Source: Rhodoferax sp. (lineage in GTDB: Bacteria; Pseudomonadota; Gammaproteobacteria; Burkholderiales; Burkholderiaceae_C). Taken from it: 64,000 nucleotides of DNA. The stretch covers positions 1 to 64,000 of the forward strand of contig JAUXOA010000096.1 of the NCBI GenBank assembly GCA_030682475.1. Direction: 5' to 3'. Below the pieces are notes generated by a model that made no database searches, was not told the DNA's origin, and saw nothing but the letters and a program-made list of their open reading frames with translations. Positions 24,183-37,430 of this stretch are shown one piece after another (position 1 is the stretch's first letter; the number at the start of each line of letters is the position of its first letter). Made by a program: the position numbers and the translations under genes.

Positions 24183-25271
24183 ATGGAACTGATTAACTTC
24201 ATTGAAATTACCCCGGTCAACGCGATCCTGCTGATATTGGTCGGTTTTGTCGGGGGCATGGTGTCCGGCTTCATCGGATCGGGCGGTGCCTTCGTGCTCA
24301 CCCCCGCGATGATGGCCCTGGGCGCACCAGGCATTGTCGCGGTGGCGAGCAATATCTGTCACAAATTTCCCAAAGCGCTGGTCGGAGCGGTCAAGCGCAA
24401 TAAATATGGGCAGGTCGATGTCAAGCTGGGGCTGGTTCTAGGCCTGTTCGCCGAAGTCGGTGTTTTGGTTGGCAAAAACGTAATGACTCATATCAAGAAC
24501 ACCTTCGGCGCGGTCGGTACCGACCTCTACGTGTCAACGGTGTTTGTCGTCACGCTGGCCATCGTCGGCGGCTTCGTGCTGAAGGATTACCGTAAGCTGA
24601 AGGCGCTGGATGACGCAGGCGAAGGCGAAGAAGTCACGCCGATCACCCAACTGGCGCGTTGGGTGCAGTCGGTGAAAATTCCGGGCACAATGATTTATTC
24701 CAGAGCTGCGCAGGCAGAGTTCTCGATCCTGTTCCTCGTCCCCATCGGGTTCGCCACCGGCTTCCTGGCTTCGGCGATCGCCGTCGGCGGCTTCATCGGC
24801 GTCCCGGCGATGATCTACATCCTCGGCCTGCCTGCGGTCATGGCGTCCGCTACCGAGCTCGTCATCGCCTTCATCATGGGTCTGGGCGGCACGATTTTCT
24901 ATGGTCTGGAAGGCGTGGTGGACATCCGCCTGGCGATGTTGATCCTGCTCGGCTCGCTGTTCGGCGTGCAGTTGGGCGCGATTGGCACCACGTATGTGAA
25001 GGACTACCAGGTGAAATTCACCATGGCGGTCATCATGCTGACGGTGTTGTTCTCGCGCTTCTTCTATATTCCCGGCTACCTCGGCAAGCTCGGCATCATG
25101 GCGCCCCTGCCCGAGTCCACCGTGCAGGTGCTCAAGTGGATCGGCGACGGCGTGCTGGCGCTGGCGCTGATCCTGGGGGCTTACACGGTGCTGTCCGCGC
25201 TGTTCCAGGGCATCCACGAGCACAAGAAGCGGCACCAGCCGCATACGGACGCAGTCGGCGTGGCTGAATAG
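24183..25271 (+). CDS. TauE/SafE-family anion exporter/permease
   Basis: A 362-aa inner-membrane protein of the TauE/SafE (DUF81) family with about eight to ten helices. The first repeat has VGGMVSGFIGSGGAFVLTPAMMALG, and the second has FATGFLASAIAVGGFIGVPAMIYILGLP, the paired Gly-rich signature of the family. Known members move sulfite, sulfoacetate, taurine-derived anions or related organosulfur compounds; this substrate cannot be read from sequence. A cytoplasmic loop of about 50 residues separates the halves, longer than in minimal members. It is the last gene of the sigma54-controlled operon. Confidence 0.9.
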   Translation: MELINFIEITPVNAILLILVGFVGGMVSGFIGSGGAFVLTPAMMALGAPGIVAVASNICHKFPKALVGAVKRNKYGQVDVKLGLVLGLFAEVGVLVGKNVMTHIKNTFGAVGTDLYVSTVFVVTLAIVGGFVLKDYRKLKALDDAGEGEEVTPITQLARWVQSVKIPGTMIYSRAAQAEFSILFLVPIGFATGFLASAIAVGGFIGVPAMIYILGLPAVMASATELVIAFIMGLGGTIFYGLEGVVDIRLAMLILLGSLFGVQLGAIGTTYVKDYQVKFTMAVIMLTVLFSRFFYIPGYLGKLGIMAPLPESTVQVLKWIGDGVLALALILGAYTVLSALFQGIHEHKKRHQPHTDAVGVAE

Positions 25272-25306
25272 GCTGAAAAATCAATTGAAGCGCTCTTCTC
25301 GTGCGG

Positions 25307-25813
25307 CTACCGAAGCCACTTTTGCAGGAACTGGGCCTGCCCCATGGCCGGGTCGAGTTGGTAACTGGCAAACCCGACTCGGGTGTAGAGCTTGATGGCA
25401 CCGGCATTGCCCTGAAGCACTTCAAGCGTGAGTTTGCAGGCACCACGCTCGCTCGCAATTTGTTCAACCAGCGCCAGCATCTTTTCGGCGACACGCTGCC
25501 CCCGATGCTCGGGTAACACCACCACATCGTGAACGTTCACCAAGGGCTGACAGGCAAAGGTGGAGAAGCCTTCGATACAGTTCACCAGCCCGACCGGGCG
25601 CTCACTGCCGGTACCGCCAAACGCCAGCACACTGAAAGCCTGCGGGCGAGCCGCGAGTGCGGGCACAAGATGGGTCCTGGCGAACTCACTCAGGGGCTCA
25701 CCTCCCCCCATCGGGTCCCTGGCATAAGCGTCCAGCAGGTGCACCAATGCCGCGCCATGCGCAGGATTGGCGTAATCGGCACGGCAAACGCGCACAGATG
25801 AAGTATTGGGCAT
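25307..25813 (-). CDS. GNAT-family N-acetyltransferase
   Basis: A 168-aa protein with the GNAT fold. Motif A is visible as VVVLPEHRGQRVAEKMLALVEQIA, with the R/Q-x-x-G-x-G/A-like acetyl-CoA loop. Motif B is GACKLTLEVLQGNAGAIKLYTRVGF. It starts at ATG 25813 (MPNTSSVRV). It lies 11 bp downstream of glmM on the same strand and could be the tail of that operon. The acceptor substrate is unknown. Confidence 0.88.
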   Translation of the reverse strand: MPNTSSVRVCRADYANPAHGAALVHLLDAYARDPMGGGEPLSEFARTHLVPALAARPQAFSVLAFGGTGSERPVGLVNCIEGFSTFACQPLVNVHDVVVLPEHRGQRVAEKMLALVEQIASERGACKLTLEVLQGNAGAIKLYTRVGFASYQLDPAMGQAQFLQKWLR

Positions 25814-25824
25814 GTGGGGCAGAG

Positions 25825-27156
25825 TCAGGCCGTGATCGTGCCAGCGATCCGCTCGGCACAAGCCCTGGCCTGCGCCGCGTCACGTGCCTCTACCATCACC
25901 CGCAACACAGGCTCGGTGCCACTCGCGCGTATCAGCAGTCGGCCGCTAGCGCCCAATTCAGCCTCCACCGCCTGCGTTTCACGGGCAAGCTGGGCGCTGG
26001 CTTTCCAGTCCTGGCCAGGTTTCAGGCGAACATTGATCAGGGTTTGCGGAAACAGTGTCACTTTAGCCATCAACTCAGCCATGCTTTTACCACTCCGAAC
26101 GCAAGCTTGCAGCACCTGCAGGGCCGAAATCAAGCCATCTCCGGTGGTGTGTTGGTCAAGCGCCAGCAAGTGGCCGGAGCCTTCACCGCCGAGCAGCCAT
26201 TTGTGCTTTTCCAGTTCTTCGAGCACATAACGGTCACCCACCTTGGCACGCACAAACTGCACGCCACGGGCCTTCAGGGCCAGCTCCACCGCCATATTGG
26301 TCATCAAAGTACCCACGACGCCCGGCACGTGTTCGTCACGCCCCAGGCGGTGGTCCACTATGAGGTAAAGAAGCTCGTCACCGTTGTAGAGGCGGCCGTC
26401 AGCATCCACCAGTTGCAGGCGGTCAGCGTCACCATCGAGCGCCACGCCAAAATGGGCCTTATGCGCCTTGACGGCGTCAATCAAGGCCTGCGGGTGGGTG
26501 GCCCCCACTTCGTGATTGATGTTCAAACCATTGGGCGAACAGCCGATGGAGATAACTTCAGCGCCCAGTTCGTGAAACACTTTAGGTGCCACTTGGTAAG
26601 CCGCACCATGCGCCCCATCGACCACGATCTTCACGCCCTTGAGCGAGAGATCGTTGGCAAAAGTACTCTTGCAGAATTCGATGTAGCGGCCTGCCGCATC
26701 GTCCAGGCGACGGGTCTTGCCCAGACTGGCGGAGTCAGCCCACACCGGCGCCTCGTTCAACGCAGCCTCCACATCAAGCTCCCAGGCGTCAGACAGCTTG
26801 CTGCCCCGGGCATTGAAAAACTTGAAGCCGTTGTCGGGGAAAGGATTGTGGCTGGCGCTGATGACCACGCCCAGAGAGGCTCGCTGCGCCCGGGTCAGGT
26901 AGGCCACGCCCGGGGTCGGCAAGGGGCCCAGCAGCACCACATCGACACCGGCAGAGTTAAAACCGCTCTCCAGTGCACTCTCCAGCATGTAGCCGGAGAT
27001 GCGGGTGTCTTTGCCGATCAGCACCGTTGGCCGTGCTTCATATTTTTTGAGTACACGACCCACTGCATGTGCCAGACGCAACACGAAATCAGGCGTGATG
27101 GGCGCTTGCCCCACGGTGCCGCGAATGCCGTCTGTGCCGAAATACTTTCTGCTCAT
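25825..27156 (-). CDS. glmM: Phosphoglucosamine mutase
   Basis: A 443-aa enzyme that converts glucosamine-6-phosphate to glucosamine-1-phosphate for UDP-GlcNAc, feeding peptidoglycan and lipid A. The N-terminus [12 protein letters not shown] is diagnostic. The phosphoserine loop is [14 protein letters not shown] (Ser near residue 100), the metal loop is LDGDADR, and the C-terminal phosphate-binding loop is [16 protein letters not shown]. It follows folP by 17 bp in the conserved rlmE-ftsH-folP-glmM order. Confidence 0.97.
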   Translation of the reverse strand: MSRKYFGTDGIRGTVGQAPITPDFVLRLAHAVGRVLKKYEARPTVLIGKDTRISGYMLESALESGFNSAGVDVVLLGPLPTPGVAYLTRAQRASLGVVISASHNPFPDNGFKFFNARGSKLSDAWELDVEAALNEAPVWADSASLGKTRRLDDAAGRYIEFCKSTFANDLSLKGVKIVVDGAHGAAYQVAPKVFHELGAEVISIGCSPNGLNINHEVGATHPQALIDAVKAHKAHFGVALDGDADRLQLVDADGRLYNGDELLYLIVDHRLGRDEHVPGVVGTLMTNMAVELALKARGVQFVRAKVGDRYVLEELEKHKWLLGGEGSGHLLALDQHTTGDGLISALQVLQACVRSGKSMAELMAKVTLFPQTLINVRLKPGQDWKASAQLARETQAVEAELGASGRLLIRASGTEPVLRVMVEARDAAQARACAERIAGTITA

Positions 27157-27173
27157 AGGTCCACCCTTACCCT

Positions 27174-28070
27174 TTAATTTATTCCACTCGTAGCTATGTA
27201 TTTTATAGCACTTAGGACCTTGATTGCCTGTACCGTTTCCCGCACATCGTGGACCCGAACAATGGCCGCGCCGCGCTCGACTGCCAGCAAAGCGGCGGCC
27301 ACGCTGGGAACCATACGTTCATCAACATTCAGAGCCGTCACCGAGGCCAGCGGGGTGCCGGTGAGCGCAGCCAAAGATGATTTTCGCGACCAGCCGGCCA
27401 CCAGGGGGTAGCCGCCGGTCAGCAATTCATTTTGCCGTGCCAGCAACGCAAAATTCTGTGCCACAGTTTTGCCAAAACCAATCCCGGGGTCAATGGCAAT
27501 TCGACTCTTGTCAACCCCCTGTCTTTGCAAATGCTGGGCTATTCGCTCCAGAAACAATAGCACCTGCGGCACCACGTCGCCCTCCATGGGAGCGCTCTGC
27601 ATGGTCTGTGGCTCGCGATGCATGTGCATCAGACAGACACCACACCCTGGGTGCCGTGACACGACTTGCATCCCATCCAATGGAGCGGGTACAGACTCGG
27701 GCTCAGTCCAGCGCAAGGCAAAAATGTCGTTGATGATGTCGGCTCCGAGGTCCAGCACGGCTTGCATCACTTTGGGCTTGTAGGTATCCACAGACACCGG
27801 AACACCCAGCTTGACGGCTTCACGCACGACCGGCAGTACACGTGCCAACTCTTCTTCCAGGGCTAAGGGCAAGGCGCCTGGACGGGTCGATTCGCCGCCG
27901 ATGTCCAGAATATCAGCACCGTCCTTGAGCAGCTTTTCACAATGCTGCAAAGCCGCCACCGTGGAGGCATGCTGCCCGCCATCCGAGAATGAGTCGGGTG
28001 TGACGTTGACGATGCCCATCACCTTGGGCATCGTCAAATCAATAAGGAATCGGGTGGTGTTCCATTTCAT
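27174..28070 (-). CDS. folP: Dihydropteroate synthase
   Basis: A 298-aa TIM-barrel enzyme joining p-aminobenzoate and dihydropterin pyrophosphate in folate synthesis; it is the sulfonamide target. The signature loop [15 protein letters not shown] appears early, [14 protein letters not shown] follows, and [12 protein letters not shown] and [13 protein letters not shown] come later. The frame continues upstream to 28139, but that extension crosses the VRAELVEA repeat, so ATG 28070 is taken as the start. The Shine-Dalgarno there is weak. Confidence 0.95.
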   Translation of the reverse strand: MKWNTTRFLIDLTMPKVMGIVNVTPDSFSDGGQHASTVAALQHCEKLLKDGADILDIGGESTRPGALPLALEEELARVLPVVREAVKLGVPVSVDTYKPKVMQAVLDLGADIINDIFALRWTEPESVPAPLDGMQVVSRHPGCGVCLMHMHREPQTMQSAPMEGDVVPQVLLFLERIAQHLQRQGVDKSRIAIDPGIGFGKTVAQNFALLARQNELLTGGYPLVAGWSRKSSLAALTGTPLASVTALNVDERMVPSVAAALLAVERGAAIVRVHDVRETVQAIKVLSAIKYIATSGIN

Positions 28071-28092
28071 GAAGAACCCACAGTGCAAATAG

Positions 28093-28117
28093 GCTTCGAC
28101 AAGCTCAGCCCGAACGG
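28093..28117 (-). repeat. VRAELVEA-type palindromic repeat
   Basis: A 25-bp element between ftsH and folP, matching the copies at 14181 and 57851-57922. It contains the near-palindrome CTTCGACAAGCTCAGCCCGA and lies in the short ftsH-folP gap. Confidence 0.8.
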
Positions 28118-28148
28118 GGTGGTAGCGCTTAAATGACAAGCCTTGCGG

Positions 28149-30065
28149 CTAGGCTGCCGTAGGCGCCGCGTCCGGATTCACTGCCGGTGCGTCGCCGCTG
28201 CTGTTGTCACCCGAGGACGTCGTGCGTGGCGTCCAGTCTTTGGGAGGCCGCGGCTCTTTGCCGGCCATGATGTCGTCCAGTTGGTCACTGTCGATGGTTT
28301 CCCACTCCAGCAAGGCTTTGGCCATGGCGTGGATTTTGTCCTGATTGTCTTCGATCAGCTTACGCGCCTGGGCGTACTGCTGGTCAATGATGCGGCGAAC
28401 CTCAGTGTCCACCTTCTGCATGGTCTGCTCGCTCATGTTGGTGGTCTTGGTGACAGAGCGACCGAGAAATACCTCACCCTCGTTTTCAGCATAGACCATG
28501 GGGCCCATCGCATCGGTCATGCCGTAACGGGTAACCATGTCACGCGCAATGTGGGTGGCGCGCTCGAAGTCGTTGCTGGCCCCTGTGGTCCTCTGGTTCA
28601 TGAAAACTTCTTCGGCGATACGGCCACCGAACAGCATGCTGATCTGGTGCAGCATGTAGTCGCTGTCATAGCTGTAACGGTCTTGCGCTGGCAAACTCAT
28701 GGTGACACCCAAAGCGCGACCACGCGGGATGATGGTCACCTTATGCACTGGATCGCACTTGGACAGCAACTTGCCAATCAAGGCGTGGCCTGACTCGTGA
28801 TAAGCCGTGTTCTTGCGTTCGCTTTCCGGCATGACCATGCTCTTGCGCTCGGGCCCCATCAGGATCTTGTCTTTGGCTTTCTCGAAGTCCTGCATTTCCA
28901 CCGTCCGGGCGTTGCGGCGCGCGGCCATCAGAGCGGCTTCATTGCACAGATTGGCAAGGTCGGCACCCGACATACCCGGCGTACCGCGCGCGATAACGCC
29001 CGCATTGACATCCTGCCCCAAAGGCACCTTGCGCATGTGCACATTGAGAATCTGCTCACGGCCGCGAATGTCGGGCAACGAGACATACACCTGGCGGTCG
29101 AAACGACCCGGGCGCAGCAAGGCGGCGTCCAGAATGTCGGGGCGGTTGGTGGCGGCTACCACGATCACGCCGACGTTGGTCTCAAAGCCGTCCATCTCCA
29201 CCAGCATCTGGTTCAGGGTTTGCTCGCGCTCATCATTACCACCGCCCAGACCGGCGCCACGCTGGCGGCCCACCGCGTCAATTTCGTCAATGAAAATGAT
29301 GCAGGGGGCGTTTTTCTTGGCGTTGTCAAACATGTCGCGCACACGGGACGCACCCACGCCGACGAACATTTCAACAAAATCGGAACCTGAAATCGAAAAG
29401 AAAGGCACTTTGGCCTCGCCGGCGATGCCCTTGGCGAGCAGGGTCTTGCCGGTACCCGGCGGTCCAATCAGCAGCAAACCACGCGGTATGCGGCCGCCCA
29501 GCTTCTGGAATCTTTGCGGATCTTTCAGGAAGTCGACCACTTCCTTGACCTCTTCCTTGGCCTCATCGCAACCGGCCACATCGGCAAAGGTCACTTGGTT
29601 GGTGTTCTCGTCAAGCAGGCGCGCCTTGGATTTGCCAAAGCTGAAAGCGCCACCCTTGCCACCGCCCTGCATCTGACGCATGAAATAGACCCAGACACCA
29701 ATCAGCAGCAGCATCGGGCCCCAACTGACCAAAAGCGTCATGAGCAAGGAGCCTTCATCGCGGGGTTTGACGTCAAACTTGACGCCATTGGCAATCAGGT
29801 CGCCCACCAGACCGCGGTCAAGGTAAGTGGCCGTGGTTCTGACTTTACGGTCGTCATTGGTCACCGCAATAATTTCAGTGCCGCCCTGACCTTCCTGAAT
29901 GACGACGCTCTTGATGCGCTTGCCGCGAACTTCTTCCAGAAAATCGGAATAACCCAGCGAACCGGCACCCACCGGTCCCCGCGCGTCAAACTGTTTGAAC
30001 ACAGTGAAAAGCACAAGGGCAATGACAAGCCAGACGGCAATTTTCGAGAACCACTGATTATTCAA
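28149..30065 (-). CDS. ftsH: ATP-dependent zinc metalloprotease FtsH
   Basis: A 638-aa inner-membrane AAA protease for membrane-protein quality control and regulator turnover, including LpxC in enterobacteria. There are two N-terminal helices (about residues 7-24 and 100-120) around a periplasmic domain. The AAA module has Walker A GPPGTGKT, Walker B IIFIDEID and the SRH region with RPGRFDRQ. The protease site is HESGHAL. The C-terminal tail is Pro/Thr/Ala-rich. The start is probably TTG 30065 ([14 protein letters not shown]), with GGAG nine bases upstream. GTG 30086 has no such site. Confidence 0.96.
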   Translation of the reverse strand: MNNQWFSKIAVWLVIALVLFTVFKQFDARGPVGAGSLGYSDFLEEVRGKRIKSVVIQEGQGGTEIIAVTNDDRKVRTTATYLDRGLVGDLIANGVKFDVKPRDEGSLLMTLLVSWGPMLLLIGVWVYFMRQMQGGGKGGAFSFGKSKARLLDENTNQVTFADVAGCDEAKEEVKEVVDFLKDPQRFQKLGGRIPRGLLLIGPPGTGKTLLAKGIAGEAKVPFFSISGSDFVEMFVGVGASRVRDMFDNAKKNAPCIIFIDEIDAVGRQRGAGLGGGNDEREQTLNQMLVEMDGFETNVGVIVVAATNRPDILDAALLRPGRFDRQVYVSLPDIRGREQILNVHMRKVPLGQDVNAGVIARGTPGMSGADLANLCNEAALMAARRNARTVEMQDFEKAKDKILMGPERKSMVMPESERKNTAYHESGHALIGKLLSKCDPVHKVTIIPRGRALGVTMSLPAQDRYSYDSDYMLHQISMLFGGRIAEEVFMNQRTTGASNDFERATHIARDMVTRYGMTDAMGPMVYAENEGEVFLGRSVTKTTNMSEQTMQKVDTEVRRIIDQQYAQARKLIEDNQDKIHAMAKALLEWETIDSDQLDDIMAGKEPRPPKDWTPRTTSSGDNSSGDAPAVNPDAAPTAA

Positions 30066-30183
30066 GCGAGGCTCCAATACGGACACAAATAAGAATGCGA
30101 GACATAAGTGGGCCCTATTTTAGGGCTTTCAAGGCGTGCCGGACGGGGCTTTCAAGTTTTCAGCCACAGATAAAGCATGGGAT

Positions 30184-30858
30184 TCAGGATGGCTTCAAAC
30201 CCATACCTACCAAAAACGTTTCTGATGACTTGTCGCGGGAGGCCTTGGGTTTGATCGGTTTAACCACCAGAAATGTCTGCTTGAATCGTTTGACCAAATC
30301 GGCGTAGCCGCCGCCATGAAAGACTTTAGCCACCAGCGCACCCTGCGGTTTCATGTGGTTTTGGGCGAATTCAAGCGCCAGTTCGACCAAATTTTCAATG
30401 CGCGCAGTATCTGCAGACGCAATGCCTGACAAATTAGGCGCCATGTCTGACACCACCACATCCGCTTGCCGGCCCCTCATCTCATCCGCCAGGCGCTGCA
30501 AGACCTCCGGCTCGCGAAAATCCCCCTGCAAAAAGACGACACCCTCCACCGGCTCCATGGGCAGCATATCCAGCGCGATGATGCTGCCGTTGAGCGCCCC
30601 CACTGCCGCCCCGCCGCCGGTTGCCGTTTTAGGCGACATTTTGCGTCGCAGGTACTGGCTCCAGGCGCCCGGAGTCGAACCCAGATCAACCACCAGTTGA
30701 CCCGGTTTGATCAAATTAAGCGTTTCGTCAATTTCCTTGAGCTTGTAAGCGGCGCGGGCGCGGTAACCCTCCAGCTTCGCCAACTTGACGTACGGGTCGT
30801 TGACGTGATCATTGATCCATGCCCGATTGACTTTGCTGCTTTTGGTTTTAACTTTCAT
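30184..30858 (-). CDS. rlmE: 23S rRNA (uridine-2552 2'-O) methyltransferase RlmE
   Basis: A 224-aa SAM-dependent methyltransferase (FtsJ) acting on the 50S subunit. It has [13 protein letters not shown], the SAM-binding [27 protein letters not shown] with the catalytic Asp, and [11 protein letters not shown] with the catalytic Lys, plus a C-terminal [16 protein letters not shown]. It starts at ATG 30858 ([11 protein letters not shown]). It is first gene of rlmE-ftsH-folP-glmM and diverges from yhbY with 28 bp between starts. Confidence 0.96.
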   Translation of the reverse strand: MKVKTKSSKVNRAWINDHVNDPYVKLAKLEGYRARAAYKLKEIDETLNLIKPGQLVVDLGSTPGAWSQYLRRKMSPKTATGGGAAVGALNGSIIALDMLPMEPVEGVVFLQGDFREPEVLQRLADEMRGRQADVVVSDMAPNLSGIASADTARIENLVELALEFAQNHMKPQGALVAKVFHGGGYADLVKRFKQTFLVVKPIKPKASRDKSSETFLVGMGLKPS

Positions 30859-30886
30859 TTTGACCTTCGTGACCGATAATAGCGGC

Positions 30887-31360
30887 ATGCCCCAAATTCA
30901 ACTGAGCCCCGCCCAACGCAAAGTACACCGCTCGGAAGCGCATCACCTCGATCCGGTGGTAATGGTGGGCGGTGACGGGCTCACCGCCGCTGTCAAAAAG
31001 GAAGCCGACGCTGCCTTGAATGCCCACGGGCTGATCAAGGTGCGTGTCTTTGTCGACGAGCGTGCAGCGCGGGAAGCCATGTTTCAGACCCTGGCCGACG
31101 AACTTAACGCCGCACCGATTCAACACATCGGCAAACTCCTGGTGCTGTGGCGCCCCGTGCCCGAGCGGGAAAAGGCCACCGATGAAGACCGCATGCCCGG
31201 TCCACGCGACTTCAAAGTGCTCAAGTACAGCAAACGCGGTGGCCAGCGTCCGGAGGTGAAAACCCTGCGCGTTCTGGGCAATCAGCGCCTCACGGCAGGG
31301 GGCCAGGTCAAACGCGCCAAGCCTAAACAAATCAGCATCAAAAAGCGCAGTCAGACGTAG
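30887..31360 (+). CDS. yhbY: YhbY-family RNA-binding (CRM) protein
   Basis: A 157-aa protein with an N-terminal CRM domain (about residues 1-98): [31 protein letters not shown], including a GxxG-like loop, then [16 protein letters not shown] and [10 protein letters not shown]. YhbY associates with pre-50S particles. A basic C-terminal tail ([16 protein letters not shown]) of about 50 residues extends beyond the E. coli protein (97 aa). It starts at ATG 30887 without a Shine-Dalgarno; a GATAAT at 30875-30880 would start transcription about at the ATG. It overlaps the 3' end of greA by 10 bp on the opposite strand. Confidence 0.93.
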   Translation: MPQIQLSPAQRKVHRSEAHHLDPVVMVGGDGLTAAVKKEADAALNAHGLIKVRVFVDERAAREAMFQTLADELNAAPIQHIGKLLVLWRPVPEREKATDEDRMPGPRDFKVLKYSKRGGQRPEVKTLRVLGNQRLTAGGQVKRAKPKQISIKKRSQT

Positions 31361-31827
31361 CTGACCGCCATCACTTCATAGTGCCTGACACCGCCGGGGG
31401 CCTGGACCTCTGCGCTGTCGCCTTGTTCCTTACCGATCAAGGCACGGGCTATCGGGCTGCCAATATTGACCAAACCCAGTTTGATGTCAGCCTCGTCTTC
31501 ACCGACGATCTGGTAGGTCACCACATCACCCGACGACTCGTCTTCGAGCTTTACTGTGGCACCGAACACGACGCGACCTTCAGCATCGAGCTCGGCGGGA
31601 TCAATGATCTGGCAGGCCGACAGCTTGCCTTCGACCTCCTGAATACGCCCTTCAATAAAACCCTGGCGATCTTTGGCGACTTCATATTCGGCGTTTTCGC
31701 TCAAGTCGCCCTGGGCGCGCGCCTCGGCAATGGCGTTGATGACCCAGGGGCGATCAACGGTTTTGAGTTTGTGCAGCTCGGCCTTGAGTTTTTCAGCGCC
31801 GCGCTTGGTGATGGGAATGGTCGCCAC
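31351..31827 (-). CDS. greA: Transcription elongation factor GreA
   Basis: A 158-aa factor that stimulates RNA-polymerase transcript cleavage. The N-terminal coiled coil carries the acidic tip (ARAQGDLSENAEYEVAKDRQ), with the conserved Asp and Glu. The C-terminal FKBP-like domain ends [13 protein letters not shown]. It starts at ATG 31827 (MATIPITKRGAEKL). It lies downstream of carAB on the same strand, separated by a strong hairpin and a GGGACAG repeat, so it may have its own transcription. Confidence 0.97.
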   Translation of the reverse strand: MATIPITKRGAEKLKAELHKLKTVDRPWVINAIAEARAQGDLSENAEYEVAKDRQGFIEGRIQEVEGKLSACQIIDPAELDAEGRVVFGATVKLEDESSGDVVTYQIVGEDEADIKLGLVNIGSPIARALIGKEQGDSAEVQAPGGVRHYEVMAVSYV

Positions 31828-31851
31828 GTACTGCTCCGTTGGGGGTTATAC

Positions 31852-31884
31852 AAAAGGAAACCGCCGAGCGTTGCCGCTCGGCGG
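31852..31884 (-). terminator. Hairpin between carB and greA
   Basis: A perfect 10-bp stem, CCGCCGAGCG pairing with CGCTCGGCGG around a TTGC loop (31861-31884). On the minus strand it is followed by TTTCCTTTTG. This looks like an intrinsic terminator or attenuator for carAB, 33 bp before greA. Confidence 0.65.
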
Positions 31885-31896
31885 TGAGGGAAAATT

Positions 31897-32005
31897 TTGC
31901 GGGACAGACCGCATCCTGAGACTTTGCGGGACAGTCCGCAGTTACGCGAAGCGAACAAGCTCTGTCCTCAACCGTTCAAAGAGCAAGCTCTGTCCCCAAC
32001 TGACT
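31897..32005 (+). repeat. GGGACAG inverted-box repeat, copy B
   Basis: About 109 bp, nearly identical to copy A: two GCGGGACAG boxes, the GCGAAGCGAACAAGC middle and two CTCTGTCC boxes. It lies just beyond the carB stop, in the same orientation relative to carB as copy A has to phaC. Confidence 0.75.
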
Positions 32006-32032
32006 GATTATGCCGTGATTGTCAGCTCACCC

Positions 32033-35291
<3,259 letters not shown>

Positions 35292-35299
<8 letters not shown>

Positions 35300-36485
35300 T
35301 TTTGCGGGTCTCCATCAGCGCGGTGAAGCGGTCAAACAAATAGGCAATATCGTGCGGGCCGGGCGAGGCTTCCGGGTGGCCCTGGAAGCAGAAGGCCGGC
35401 TTGTCGGTGCGGGCCAGGCCTTGCAGCGTACCGTCAAACAGGCTGATGTGCGTGGCGCGCAAGTTGGCAGGCAAAGACTTTTCATCCACCGCAAAACCAT
35501 GGTTCTGGCTGGTGATGCTGACGCGCCCGCTGTCGAGGTCTTTCACCGGGTGATTGGCGCCGTGGTGGCCAAACTTCATCTTGAAGGTCTTTGCACCCGA
35601 AGCCAGCGCCATGATCTGGTGCCCCAGACAAATACCAAAGGTGGGAATGCCCGTTTCGATCAACTCAGCCGTTGCGGCGATGGCGTAGTCGCAAGGCTGG
35701 GGGTCGCCCGGACCATTACTTAAGAAGATGCCATCGGGCTTGTGCTTGAGCACCTCAGCCGCACTGGTTTGTGCTGGCACCACCGTGATCCTGCAAGCCC
35801 TGCTGCTTAGCATACGCAAGATGTTGAACTTGACACCAAAATCGTAGGCGACAACGTGAAACTTCGGACTCGTCTGCTCACCATAACCGGGCTTACCGTT
35901 AAGTTGCGGATGCGCCAACTGCCACTCGGTCTGCGTCCAGCCATACGGTGCCGTGACCGTGACCACCCGGGCCAGATCAAGCCCCGACATATTGGGTGCA
36001 CCTTTGGCCCGTGCGACCGCCTGGTCGATGGCGGTCTGCGTGACGGCCTCGCCCTGGGCCAGGCCGACAATGCAGCCGTTTTGCGCGCCCTGGCTGCGCA
36101 ACTGGCGCGTCAGCTTGCGCGTGTCGATATTGGCAATGGCCACGGTGCCTTGGCGAACCAGGTAGTCGCCAAGGGGCATGGACTGACGAAAATTGGAAGC
36201 CACCAAAGACAAATCCTTGATGATGAGGCCTGCCGCGTGCACCCGTGCGGCTTCGACGTCCTGGGCGTTGACGCCGTAGTTGCCAATGTGCGGGTAGGTG
36301 AGCGTGACGATTTGCTGGCAGTAGCTCGGGTCTGTGAGGATTTCCTGGTAGCCGGTCATGGCGGTGTTGAACACCACCTCACCGACGGTGGAGCCAGCAG
36401 CTCCGATGGAGTTTCCAACAAACACCGTACCGTCTGCGAGCGCCAGAATGGCGGGGGGGAATGTTCCCTGTAAAGACAAAAGCAC
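35292..36485 (-). CDS. carA: Carbamoyl-phosphate synthase, small subunit
   Basis: A 397-aa glutaminase subunit supplying ammonia to CarB. The N-terminal domain has [34 protein letters not shown]. The class I amidotransferase domain has the nucleophile loop [12 protein letters not shown] (Cys near residue 275), SQNHGFAV and a catalytic His/Glu pair near GHPEASPGP. The start is GTG 36485 with GGAGAA seven bases upstream; the open frame to 36530 lacks similarity. E. coli CarA is 382 aa. Confidence 0.96.
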
Positions 36486-36608
36486 TGGGTTCTCCGGATG
36501 GGGTTTTCGGGTACGCCCAAACGCGCTCAAGAGACAACTCTTGGCTTGCTGCTTAAAGGGGATTGGCTTGAGAAGGCTCTAGGCGTACGGGGTGCGGTGA
36601 AGCCGCCC

Positions 36609-36614
36609 ATTGTA
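36609..36614 (-). promoter_or_regulatory. Candidate -10 box for carAB
   Basis: On the minus strand TACAAT followed by GGGCGGC, about 125 bp upstream of the carA GTG. No strong -35 is visible at the usual distance. The leader contains the small hairpin GCGGTGAAGCCGC, but I see no pyrimidine attenuator. Confidence 0.35.
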
Positions 36615-36638
36615 GCCGATGGGAACCCCCAGACACCG

Positions 36639-37430
36639 TCATTCCAGTGCTGCAGCCGCACTGGCGTGCAGGCAAATGGCGGCGGCGGCCGCGACGTTAA
36701 GCGACTCTTCGCCGCCGGGCTGGGCAATGCGCACATGCAGGCGTGCCAGTGCTTGCAACTCCGCGCTCACGCCCTGCCCTTCGTGACCGAGCGCCCAGGC
36801 ACAGGGCATGGGCAACTCTTTGTTTTGCAGTGCCTGGTGCAAAAAGGTGCCGTGGTGCGAGCTGGTAACAATAATCGGCAACGTCAGCGCAGCCAACTCG
36901 GGCAGCGCCACACCCTCGATCAGTTGCAGACCCCAATGGGCGCCCATGCCGGCGCGTAGCACTTTGGGGCTCCACAGCGCGGCTGTGCCTTTGAGGGCAA
37001 TGATCTGTTTGAAACCAAAGGCCGAGGCACTGCGCAGAATAGAGCCGACGTTGCCGGCGTCTTGCACGCGGTCCAGAATGACGGAGGCCACGCCCGCTTG
37101 CAAGACTGGAAGTAGCGGCAGATCAAACACAAAACCCATGCGCGCAGGCGACTCCAGGCCACTGATGTCCGAGAACAGTGCGTCGGGAATTACTGTATTT
37201 TTGGTAGCAGCCTGCGCCAATTCGACGGCGACTAGTGGCCAAAAAGACGCTGAAAAAACACCCACAGCGGGTGCCACGCCGCGCAGCAATGCGGCACGGC
37301 ACAGGTGATCTCCCTCGACCCAAAATCGCCCCTGTTTGCGGTATGCCGTGCCATCTTGCGACAAACGACGCAGGTCTTTAAGAAAAGCGTTGTCGCGCGA
37401 CGTGATGTGTTGCGTCTGGGCATTGGTCAT
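36639..37430 (-). CDS. SpoU-family (TrmH/RlmB-like) RNA 2'-O-methyltransferase
   Basis: A 263-aa SPOUT methyltransferase. The N-terminal substrate-binding part (about residues 1-100) begins [20 protein letters not shown]. The catalytic domain has [21 protein letters not shown] (motif 1 with the key Asn and Arg), then [11 protein letters not shown] (motif 2) and [18 protein letters not shown] (motif 3). The target is an rRNA or tRNA ribose; which one is not certain. It overlaps rnhB by 4 bp, so it is the last gene of the long envelope cluster. Confidence 0.92.
   Translation of the reverse strand: MTNAQTQHITSRDNAFLKDLRRLSQDGTAYRKQGRFWVEGDHLCRAALLRGVAPAVGVFSASFWPLVAVELAQAATKNTVIPDALFSDISGLESPARMGFVFDLPLLPVLQAGVASVILDRVQDAGNVGSILRSASAFGFKQIIALKGTAALWSPKVLRAGMGAHWGLQLIEGVALPELAALTLPIIVTSSHHGTFLHQALQNKELPMPCAWALGHEGQGVSAELQALARLHVRIAQPGGEESLNVAAAAAICLHASAAAALE

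Noticed and set aside
25657-27177. 506-codon open frame on the plus strand
   Set aside because: Antisense of glmM; His/Gln-rich with no family features.
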